Assembly: GCA_003230535.1 (NCBI GenBank)
Contig: QIEW01000355.1
Span: 1-7,351 of the forward strand
Source: a bacterium
GTDB taxonomy: Bacteria > SZUA-182 > SZUA-191
Direction: 5' to 3'
Length of the DNA: 7,351 nt
The translations under genes were made by a program, and so were the position numbers. The notes below the pieces were generated by a model, which saw only the letters and a list, made by a program, of their open reading frames with translations, did no database searches and was not told the DNA's origin. Shown here one piece after another: positions 1 to 5,217 of this stretch (the first letter of the stretch is position 1; every line of letters starts with the position of its first letter).

Positions 1-19
1 CCTTTCCCCCTCACTCTAA

Positions 20-42
20 CTCTCTCCCCCCAGGGGAGAGAG
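20..42. repeat. CT/GA-rich palindromic repeat
   Basis: A perfect inverted repeat has 10-bp arms (CTCTCTCCCC at 20-29 and GGGGAGAGAG at 33-42) around a 3-nt loop. It is preceded by CCCCTCACTCTAA at 7-19. This looks like the widespread dispersed palindrome of the form CCCTCACCCTAACCCTCTCCCC...GGGGAGAGGG seen between genes in many bacteria; that likeness is from memory and was not searched. No T-run follows on either strand, so it is not a typical intrinsic terminator, although it lies downstream of truB. The rest of 1-125 shows no gene. Confidence 0.6.
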
Positions 43-125
43 GACTAAAAGACTTTATCAACCCATCAAATAAAAATGGATGCTCTACTAGGTAAGGTAT
101 GGGCAAATAGCGCCACAGAAATATA

Positions 126-1079
126 TTATTGATAGAACACCCGTTTGGGTTTACAGACTATCGCCCCTGAAGGCAAGGCTACGCCAGGCGTAAAAACAGA
201 GGTGGCTTCCGCCACGGCCAGCAATTCCCCTGAAGGTATCTGTAGCTTCAACCTGGTTCCCGGCCGGAGAGGAACTGTAGGCCATAAACTGATCTCGCCT
301 GCCAGTAATAGTCGGCCCTGTTTTACCTTTTGGACCGCAGCTTCAGTAACCATAGCCGTCGGCAAATGAGCCAGCGCATCATTTAAAGAAAAGAGCCATT
401 TCCCTAAAGTTCCTTCTCGAACCATCGGGGGTAAATCTTTCAAAGGCAATGCGTTCTCTAGGGTAAACCATCCCGAGCGAGTGCGCACCAGTGAGTATAG
501 ATGCGCCCCACAACCCAAAAGCTTCCCGATGTCATCACATATAGTACGGATATAAGTGCCTTTAGAACAAACCAAGTAGTAGGTAGCCAACGGTGGAGAA
601 TAATCCAACAACTCTATCTTATAAATACGAATTCGACGGGGCTCCCGCGGCACTTCCAATCCTTGCCGAGCTAAAGTATAAAGCCTTACTCCGCCTCTCT
701 TCAGCGCCGAAAACATTGGCGGGACCTGCTCTATCTCACCGGTGAAATTTTGTGTTACCCGGAGCAAATCTTCTTTGGTTACCCGGCTGGGATCCTGGGA
801 CTCTAATACCTGACCGTCCGCATCCTGGGTATCCGTCCGCACCCCTAACTTGACTGAAAAACGATATTCCTTATCTGCCTCCAGCAAGAACTGACTTATC
901 TTAGTAGCGCGGCCGATACATAAAGGAAGCACCCCTGAAGCTCCAGGATCAAGGATTCCGGTATGGCCTATCTTTTTGATCTTAAGCTGCCGCCTTACTT
1001 CCAGCACCACCCCATGGGATGTAATTCCAGGCGGCTTATAAATATTCAATACCCCGTCAATTCTACTCTGTTTAAGCAA
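126..1079 (-). CDS. truB: tRNA pseudouridine(55) synthase TruB
   Basis: TruB converts U55 in the T-loop of tRNA to pseudouridine and acts in the cytoplasm. The 317 residues are close to the family norm (about 300-315). The catalytic motif GHTGILDPGASGVL covers residues 38-51, with D44 as the expected catalytic aspartate. Other family blocks follow: GVRTDTQDADG (79-89), PPMFSALKRGGVRLYTLARQG without its last residue (120-139) and KGTYIRTICDDIG (173-185). Residues from about 240 to 317 form the PUA-like C-terminal region. The start is TTG at 1079-1077, read behind AGGAG (1090-1086) with a 6-nt spacer, and puts the first conserved block (GVLNIYKPPGITSHG) at residue 9 as usual. The usual neighbours (rbfA upstream, ribF downstream) are absent: a repeat lies upstream and 125 bp of non-coding sequence is visible downstream. 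Identification is very secure. Confidence 0.97.
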   Translation of the reverse strand: MLKQSRIDGVLNIYKPPGITSHGVVLEVRRQLKIKKIGHTGILDPGASGVLPLCIGRATKISQFLLEADKEYRFSVKLGVRTDTQDADGQVLESQDPSRVTKEDLLRVTQNFTGEIEQVPPMFSALKRGGVRLYTLARQGLEVPREPRRIRIYKIELLDYSPPLATYYLVCSKGTYIRTICDDIGKLLGCGAHLYSLVRTRSGWFTLENALPLKDLPPMVREGTLGKWLFSLNDALAHLPTAMVTEAAVQKVKQGRLLLAGEISLWPTVPLRPGTRLKLQIPSGELLAVAEATSVFTPGVALPSGAIVCKPKRVFYQ

Positions 1080-1085
1080 GATTTT

Positions 1086-1090
1086 CTCCT
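1086..1090 (-). promoter_or_regulatory. Shine-Dalgarno site deciding the TTG start of truB
   Basis: On the minus strand AGGAG is followed by AAAATC and then TTG. The strong site at ideal spacing supports the TTG start, and there is no ATG in a suitable place. Confidence 0.8.
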
Positions 1091-1098
1091 AACTCGAA

Positions 1099-1126
1099 CG
1101 TATAGGAATTTCCATTTTTATGTCCA
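1099..1126 (-). promoter_or_regulatory. Candidate promoter for truB inside the end of the composite repeat
   Basis: Read on the minus strand, TGGACA (1126-1121; 5 of 6 matches to TTGACA) and TATACG (1104-1099; 4 of 6 to TATAAT) are separated by 16 nt. Transcription would start near 1092, immediately before the AGGAG ribosome binding site, giving a very short leader. The matching end of copy 3 has TTGGTC, 16 nt, TATACG. The hexamers are imperfect, so this is tentative. Confidence 0.35.
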
Positions 1127-1216
1127 ATAAAACAAGCAGATAAGTTTTTATGTGCTGTCGGGTCCTCAGACCTGACAGCCTAAACGAGTGGCAGGTTTCC
1201 TGAACCCGCCGCCACC

Positions 1217-1257
1217 TGAATTGTTGGGTTTCGCAAGCTCAACCCAACCTACATGAA
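1217..1257. repeat. Nested 33-bp palindromic insertion with TGAA flanks
   Basis: Bases 1221-1253 interrupt copy 1 at a point where copy 3 is continuous. The insert has 8-bp inverted arms GTTGGGTT (1223-1230) and AACCCAAC (1241-1248). It is flanked by direct TGAA repeats at 1217-1220 and 1254-1257, resembling a target-site duplication. Removing the insert and one TGAA restores the copy 3 order to within one A. The insert resembles the TAGGTTGGGTT...AACCCAAC palindromes common between genes in many bacterial genomes (from memory, not searched). Confidence 0.7.
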
Positions 1258-1300
1258 AGTCCGCACCATCAGGTACGCTCTGAGTCCGATCGTCCCGATG

Positions 1301-2359
1301 TTATAAGTATTTCTCAAAACCTTTCTGCCTGAGTAATTCCAGCATCTTCTTTAACTCTTGGGAGCGGGATTTGGGACAGACTAACAAGACATCATCCGTA
1401 TCTACAATAATAATATCCTCCAAACCAAGGGTAGCTACCAATTTGTCGGGTGAATGAACAATCAGGCGGCGGCTTTTTAACCCTACATGCCGCCCGATAA
1501 CCACATTCCCCTGCCTATCTTGAGGAAGAATATCCTCCAGCGCAGCCCAACTCCCCACGTCACTCCAGTAAAACCGGCCTTCTACCGCCAGCACATCGGG
1601 GTATTTCTCCATGATCCCATAATCAATAGAGATACTCTCTATTCTTTGGTAGATATCCTCTAAGAGGCTCATCTCCCGGGCAGGAGGCGCCGTCTCCAAC
1701 GGTGACATTTCTTGATAAAGTCGGGGCAAATACCGCTCAATGGCGGATAAAATAGTAGACACCCGCCAAGCAAAGATCCCGCTATTCCATAATACTTGAC
1801 CGGAAGAACAGAGCCTCTTGGCCTTTCTGGCTTTTGGTTTCTCTAAGAAACCCTGTATCTGGTAGACATCTATCCCACTTTGTTGAACAAACTTATCTCC
1901 CAGAACAATATAGCCATAGCCTGTTTCAGGATAGCGCGGCCAAATCCCCAGGGATATCAGGTAATCGCCGGCTTCAGCTTGAGTTAGAGCTACTTTTATC
2001 GTCTTCCTATAGGCCGCCACATTTTTAATTAACTGATCGGCCGGTGTTATCAACATCACCCCATTGGGGGAGCGCTGTTTTATCTTTATGGCGGCTAAGG
2101 CGATTGCGGGAGCGGTATTCCGCCCAACCGGTTCTACAATTATATTTTCCGATGGCAGGTCAGGAAGTTGTCTCCGTGCCTCTTCATCATAAGCCGCAGC
2201 AGTCACTACCAGGATTTGCTGCTGCGCTACTACGCCTTTCAGTCGGGCAACAGTCTGCTGAAGTAAGCTGTCTTTACTTGCCAGCCGCAAAAACTGCTTG
2301 GGGTATCGGCTGCGGCTCTTCGGCCAGAAACGCTTTCCTTCACCCCCCGCCATAATCAC
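1301..2359 (-). CDS. manC: Mannose-1-phosphate guanylyltransferase (GDP-mannose pyrophosphorylase), single-domain form
   Basis: The enzyme joins mannose-1-phosphate and GTP to give GDP-mannose for surface polysaccharides and glycosylation, in the cytoplasm. Residues counted from GTG at 2359 give the nucleotidyltransferase signature AGGEGKRFWPKSRSRYPKQF (4-23). Further family motifs are VEPVGRNTAPAIALAA (75-90), PADQLI (106-111, usually PSDH), ETGYGYI (145-151), FLEKP (171-175), NSGIFAW (192-198), SIDYGIMEK (244-252) and WSDVGSW (265-271). A short C-terminal region follows. At about 352-361 residues it is the one-domain type without the phosphomannose isomerase/cupin part of the roughly 470-residue bifunctional enzymes. 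The GTG start is the longest with a standard codon, but it has no ribosome binding site and cuts into the first beta strand. The frame stays open upstream and reads KYTNNFYAVIMAGG from an ATA codon at 2386-2384, six nt after GGGAGG; 2386 is probably the true start. Related sugar nucleotidyltransferases are less likely given the motif set. Confidence 0.93.
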   Translation of the reverse strand: MIMAGGEGKRFWPKSRSRYPKQFLRLASKDSLLQQTVARLKGVVAQQQILVVTAAAYDEEARRQLPDLPSENIIVEPVGRNTAPAIALAAIKIKQRSPNGVMLITPADQLIKNVAAYRKTIKVALTQAEAGDYLISLGIWPRYPETGYGYIVLGDKFVQQSGIDVYQIQGFLEKPKARKAKRLCSSGQVLWNSGIFAWRVSTILSAIERYLPRLYQEMSPLETAPPAREMSLLEDIYQRIESISIDYGIMEKYPDVLAVEGRFYWSDVGSWAALEDILPQDRQGNVVIGRHVGLKSRRLIVHSPDKLVATLGLEDIIIVDTDDVLLVCPKSRSQELKKMLELLRQKGFEKYL

Positions 2360-2383
2360 GGCATAAAAATTATTAGTATATTT

Positions 2384-2398
2384 TATAGCATACCTCCC
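2384..2398 (-). promoter_or_regulatory. Strong Shine-Dalgarno site followed by a probable ATA start of manC
   Basis: On the minus strand GGGAGG (2398-2393) is followed by TATGCT and then ATA (2386-2384) in the manC frame. The only ATG near it (2391-2389) is one nt from the site, is in another frame and stops after two codons (ATG CTA TAA). The ATA-initiated frame supplies the residues KYTNNFYAV that complete the conserved first strand of the enzyme. Confidence 0.55.
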
Positions 2399-2440
2399 TA
2401 ATTTAGGTACATGAAAATTCCTGTTTTTGCCCGATTCTGT

Positions 2441-2466
2441 GGTGTCAGATTTTCAAATCTGACACC
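2441..2466. repeat. Perfect hairpin, 12-bp arms
   Basis: GGTGTCAGATTT (2441-2452) and AAATCTGACACC (2455-2466) are exact inverse complements around two bases. It shares the GTCAG...CTGAC logic of the neighbouring palindrome but has a different AT-rich centre. It lies in the probable leader of manC. No T-run follows, so it is not a standard terminator. Confidence 0.75.
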
Positions 2467-2475
2467 TCCTAAACC

Positions 2476-2501
2476 GCAGTCAGGTCTGAGGACCTGACTG
2501 C
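2476..2501. repeat. Perfect hairpin of the dispersed GTCAGGTC-TGAG-GACCTGAC family (copy 2)
   Basis: GCAGTCAGGTC (2476-2486), loop TGAG, GACCTGACTGC (2491-2501) is an 11-bp perfect stem. The same core occurs at 1154-1179 and 7049-7074, each followed on the matching strand by GCACA. This copy stands without the GC-rich hairpin and the GGAAATTCCTATACG end that accompany the other two, so the hairpin is a unit that occurs apart from the composite element. Confidence 0.8.
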
Positions 2502-2660
2502 ACATAACGGGGTATTCTGGCATGTTTCATAAAAACTTTCACCCTAAGTGCGCTAAGTTCTTAATCGACAAAGAGTGAACGCGGGATAACCATTAATCAT
2601 CGTTTGCGTAAAAACTCAGCAAACATATAATTTCAGATTACCATTTTAATTTAAACCGCT

Positions 2661-2669
2661 AGTATAACA
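2661..2669 (-). promoter_or_regulatory. Weak candidate extended -10 for manC
   Basis: On the minus strand TGTTATACT gives a TGn-extended -10 (TATACT at 2666-2661). There is no good -35 at 16-18 nt. A start here would give manC a leader of roughly 270 nt that includes the two hairpins at 2441-2501. Confidence 0.25.
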
Positions 2670-2785
2670 TAATTTTTTGAAACTACAGCACAAAAACATA
2701 AAATATATTCTTGGGAACAATATTATTCAGGCAGTTACCTACTGTTTTTTCTTGCATTTTTCCCTTTATTTTCGGGATATATTTC

Positions 2786-2814
2786 TTGAAATATTTAGCA
2801 AAAGTATATATAAT
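2786..2814 (+). promoter_or_regulatory. Sigma70-type promoter for the 711-codon gene
   Basis: TTGAAA (2786-2791) and TATAAT (2809-2814) are separated by exactly 17 nt, so 11 of 12 bases match consensus. Transcription would begin near 2820 and run through a leader of about 150 nt to the ATG at 2971. Confidence 0.7.
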
Positions 2815-2919
2815 GAAAATGGGTAAGTGTTTTTGTTTTTTTATACTATAGGAAATTATATAAAGCTATTATTGATAATTTACTGTAACTATTAAGATTA
2901 GCTACCACTAACAACTTAA

Positions 2920-2956
2920 TGGTTCCAGGTTCTACCTGGTTTTTTATCTGGAACCA
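2920..2956 (+). promoter_or_regulatory. Inverted repeat that competes with the leader terminator
   Basis: TGGTTCCAG (2920-2928) and CTGGAACCA (2948-2956) are a perfect 9-bp inverted repeat enclosing the terminator-like hairpin. Its left arm overlaps the terminator's left arm (2925-2928), so the two structures exclude each other. The right arm ends 4 nt before AGGGA at 2960-2964, the ribosome binding site of the next gene. Confidence 0.4.
2925..2945 (+). terminator. Terminator-like hairpin in the leader of the 711-codon gene
   Basis: CCAGGT (2925-2930), loop TCT, ACCTGG (2934-2939), then six T (2940-2945) has intrinsic terminator form, although the stem is only 6 bp. It sits between the promoter at 2786-2814 and the start codon at 2971. 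It could either attenuate the gene or end a small RNA of about 125 nt. Being upstream of a gene on the same strand, it is not an ordinary end-of-gene terminator. Confidence 0.45.
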
Positions 2957-2970
2957 GACAGGGAATTATT

Positions 2971-5106
2971 ATGTTACTAGACGTCAGATCAAATAGGACA
3001 AGAAGGGATATAATTTTCCTGTTGATCTCGACTTTCCTGCACGTTATCTATATTTATGTTTTTAGTTTCTACAAACCCAAACTAACCGACAGCCTTGACT
3101 TAAGTGTTCGGGTAAAAACCGTCAGCCTGGTAAAATTAGACAACATTACCGGCAGGAAAGCGCCGACCGTTGACAATAAGCCCTTAAACAAACAGGCGCC
3201 CAGGAAAAAAGCAACTAAAAAACCATCTTACCTGCCTCCCACCAGACTGCCTCTTCAGGCTTTAGCTAAATCAAAATCTATATTGCCCAACAAGTCTCCT
3301 CAGAAATTCCGGGTTAAACAGGAAACCCCCCGTAATCCTCAGAAGAATATAGCAGAGATTAAGGTTCTTAATGAAAGAAAGTTTTACCAGCGAAAGGTAA
3401 ATCATAATCAAACAAATCAAAAGCTGGCTTTTCTTATGAATACGAGCCGGCCGAAAAGGCTTGATGAATACAAACCATTAAACCAAAGGAAGCCTCAAGT
3501 AAAACCTCTCACCGGTTCAGAGCATAAAGAACATCAGTCCTCCCGGAAAACAGAGCGGTTATCTAAAACTAAAACTTCATATATGCCGGAAACTAAAACC
3601 CCCGAAGTTATCTCCTCTTCAATGCACCAAGAGCAATTGGGAAAACGGCAAGATCGCCAGGCTCCCGTATCGCACTCGTTATCGGAGGTGAAACAATTTT
3701 ACACCAAGCAACTAGACTATGAGAAGCGTAATAAGCGCCAGGAATTGCCGCACCCTTCGCAGATACGGGTAAGTTACGCCGACCGGACAATGAAACAACA
3801 CTCAACACAACAAACTCCGGAAGCATTAACCGTTGACCTGCAACAGTTGCAGAATGTGCGGCGGGTAACCGCCGCCATTGATGTGATGCACAAAACAAAG
3901 GTCATTACCCCGGCGGAGGGGCCTGTATTCCGGCAAGAACCTGTGTTTCAGGAAGCGGTAATCCAGGAAAATATATCACATCAAGCTAAGCGGGAAAAAC
4001 CGAGACAGGCAGTCTACCTGCCCCAAGATCGACGACCCGCTACCCGCAAAGTTGAATACCAGGAACGAACCATGGCGAGCGATTTTACCAAAGTATCGCA
4101 GAGCAGGTTATCTTATCAAAAAAATCAGGAACAAACCGGAATAACCAATGTTAATCCACCATCTCAGATCAGCATTCCGAACCTCGTCGAGGAGCCGGTC
4201 TTAGAAAAAGCCGGAGCCAATGCGTCTTCATTAACCAAGCAACAGACAACACATGTTGCCGGTTCCCATATGGGGGGAGAAGCCTTAACGCCCAAATCCC
4301 TTATGACGGAAGCAGCCAGTCTGCCTGAAAACCAAAACAATCTCGCAAACAAAATAGTAACCACAGGAGGAACGCCGCAAGCAGGAACTAAGTTTCAACA
4401 AAGAACCGTTGAAATAGCCTCCCCGGGAGCTACTGTATTTAAGGGAGAATTGATGGCCTTCAAAAAATCAGACTACTCCGGCGACATTAAATCTATCCCA
4501 AGTTTAATTATGGGGAGTAAAGGCAAAAAATCCGGTCCTCCAAAAATCGAATTTAATCTTCCACCGGGACTGGTAACGGATCAGCAGCTCTATAATTTGA
4601 CCGGTACCGTCCGGCCCGGAGCAAAAACTGCTTTTCTCACAGTTAATGATACTACTCAATTAGTCAATGTAACAAATGGGAATTTTCAGGCTGAGGTAGC
4701 CTTATTAAAAGGGGTAAACAACATTAAACTACAGGCATTCAACAACAGCGGTGAAATGGCGGCCAAAAGCGCCAAGCTCTTACTGGCAACCCCGACGGCT
4801 ATTCCGTTTATCAAGCTTGAGACTCCGGAAAACGGTCGCCAGGGAGCTAAGGAAGGCGATCTTATCATAGTGGAAGGCACGGTAAACGACCTTACTATTA
4901 AACAGGCTGTCCTGCTGCTAAATCAGGTGCCGATCAAACTGAAGATTAAAAACGGGCGTTTCAGGCGCAAAATCTTCCTCCCCCCTACCCGGATCACCAC
5001 CTTCAGGATAACGGCTAAAAACGAAGCCGGAGTAATGGGGTACAGCGCTCTCCATACAGTGCTGTCCGGATACGAAATTGATATTTCCAACCCGCGGCCT
5101 TATTAA
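2971..5106 (+). CDS. TonB-like membrane-anchored protein with long basic linker and two Ig-like domains
   Basis: I do not recognise a named family for the whole protein (711 residues, no Cys and no Trp). Residues 1-12 carry four Arg, and 13-33 form one transmembrane helix with its N-terminus inside. S20-x3-H24 matches the Ser16/His20 spacing of the TonB helix, and LSVRVKTVSLV (44-54) resembles the strand after it in TonB. Residues 61 to about 430 are a Lys/Arg/Gln/Pro-rich, probably disordered linker with repeated motifs: SYLPPTRLP (86), SYMPETKTP (203), VYLPQDRRP (348), and RVSYADRTM (266), KVEYQERTM (360). A Gly/Ser/Thr-richer part follows to about 520. Residues 524-607 and 613-700 are two alignable Ig-like repeats (GTV ... 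VN/LN ... NGxF ... AxNxxG). The TonB C-terminal domain is missing. Expected place: inner membrane with the rest in the periplasm. ATG has AGGGA 6 nt upstream. No exbB or exbD is in view. A surface or cell-envelope linker is the inferred role; the partner is unknown. Confidence 0.8.
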   Translation: MLLDVRSNRTRRDIIFLLISTFLHVIYIYVFSFYKPKLTDSLDLSVRVKTVSLVKLDNITGRKAPTVDNKPLNKQAPRKKATKKPSYLPPTRLPLQALAKSKSILPNKSPQKFRVKQETPRNPQKNIAEIKVLNERKFYQRKVNHNQTNQKLAFLMNTSRPKRLDEYKPLNQRKPQVKPLTGSEHKEHQSSRKTERLSKTKTSYMPETKTPEVISSSMHQEQLGKRQDRQAPVSHSLSEVKQFYTKQLDYEKRNKRQELPHPSQIRVSYADRTMKQHSTQQTPEALTVDLQQLQNVRRVTAAIDVMHKTKVITPAEGPVFRQEPVFQEAVIQENISHQAKREKPRQAVYLPQDRRPATRKVEYQERTMASDFTKVSQSRLSYQKNQEQTGITNVNPPSQISIPNLVEEPVLEKAGANASSLTKQQTTHVAGSHMGGEALTPKSLMTEAASLPENQNNLANKIVTTGGTPQAGTKFQQRTVEIASPGATVFKGELMAFKKSDYSGDIKSIPSLIMGSKGKKSGPPKIEFNLPPGLVTDQQLYNLTGTVRPGAKTAFLTVNDTTQLVNVTNGNFQAEVALLKGVNNIKLQAFNNSGEMAAKSAKLLLATPTAIPFIKLETPENGRQGAKEGDLIIVEGTVNDLTIKQAVLLLNQVPIKLKIKNGRFRRKIFLPPTRITTFRITAKNEAGVMGYSALHTVLSGYEIDISNPRPY

Positions 5107-5126
5107 CCTAAATTGGCTCAGTGTTG

Positions 5127-5151
5127 TCCGGTTAGCTTATCGCATACCGGA
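5127..5151. repeat. Small inverted repeat in the convergent gap
   Basis: TCCGGT (5127-5132) and ACCGGA (5146-5151) form a 6-bp stem with a 13-nt loop. It lies just after the stop codon of the 711-codon gene but lacks a T-run. Possible 3' end structure, weak. Confidence 0.3.
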
Positions 5152-5160
5152 GAAATAAAT

Positions 5161-5198
5161 AATTCCGGCAGGTTTTATCTGTGGTTTTACGCGGAATT
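5161..5198. repeat. Second inverted repeat in the convergent gap
   Basis: AATTCCG (5161-5167) and CGGAATT (5192-5198) are exact inverse complements around 24 nt. Lying between two converging genes, it might help end transcription on either strand, but it is not a standard intrinsic terminator. Confidence 0.3.
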
Positions 5199-5217
5199 CG
5201 GGGGATAGGTTTTACAA

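Larger units (their letters stand above)
1099..1278 (-). repeat. Composite palindromic repeat, copy 1
   Basis: The reverse complement of this stretch aligns with 6986-7142, so the two copies lie in inverted orientation. Shared parts in order, reading on the minus strand, are: a GGTGCGGACTTT block; a GC-rich imperfect hairpin (arms 1203-1212 and 1188-1197); CTCGTT(T/C)AGGCTGTCAGG leading into a second hairpin (arms 1169-1179 and 1154-1164, loop 1165-1168, one G/T-type mismatch); CTTGTTTTA; and the terminal ATGGAAATTCCTATACG. Copy 1 also contains a 37-bp insertion that copy 3 lacks. No open reading frame is present, so this is a non-coding MITE- or REP-like element. It fills nearly the whole truB-manC gap. 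Confidence 0.85.
2387..2970. other. Divergent AT-rich intergenic region
   Basis: This gap between the two divergent genes has no credible coding frame. From left to right it holds the manC leader, two hairpins of the dispersed repeat family (2441-2501), an AT-rich stretch with a weak leftward promoter candidate, a strong rightward promoter (2786-2814), a leader of about 150 nt, and a terminator-like hairpin and larger inverted repeat just before the 711-codon gene. From 2502 to about 2650 nothing specific is visible. Confidence 0.7.

Noticed and set aside
1-50. CRISPR repeat
   Set aside because: A single palindrome with no second copy at regular spacing.
145-369. 74-codon plus-strand open frame within truB
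   Set aside because: Lies wholly antisense to a secure truB gene, and its translation shows no recognisable motif.
1154-1179. Palindrome upstream of truB as an intrinsic terminator of manC
   Set aside because: Good stem but no T-run on the relevant strand, and the same palindrome occurs at two other sites as a dispersed repeat. A terminator side effect cannot be excluded.
2044-2355. 103-codon plus-strand open frame opposite manC
   Set aside because: Antisense shadow of the guanylyltransferase; low-complexity translation with no domain.
2821-2970. Known riboswitch in the leader of the TonB-like gene
   Set aside because: No conserved core of the cobalamin, TPP, SAM, FMN or cyclic-di-GMP classes was recognised; the leader is mostly AT-rich apart from the hairpins near its end.
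3608-4364. Minus-strand open frames of 96 and 66 codons opposite the TonB-like gene
   Set aside because: Shadows of the long plus-strand frame, which has a promoter, ribosome binding site and domain structure.
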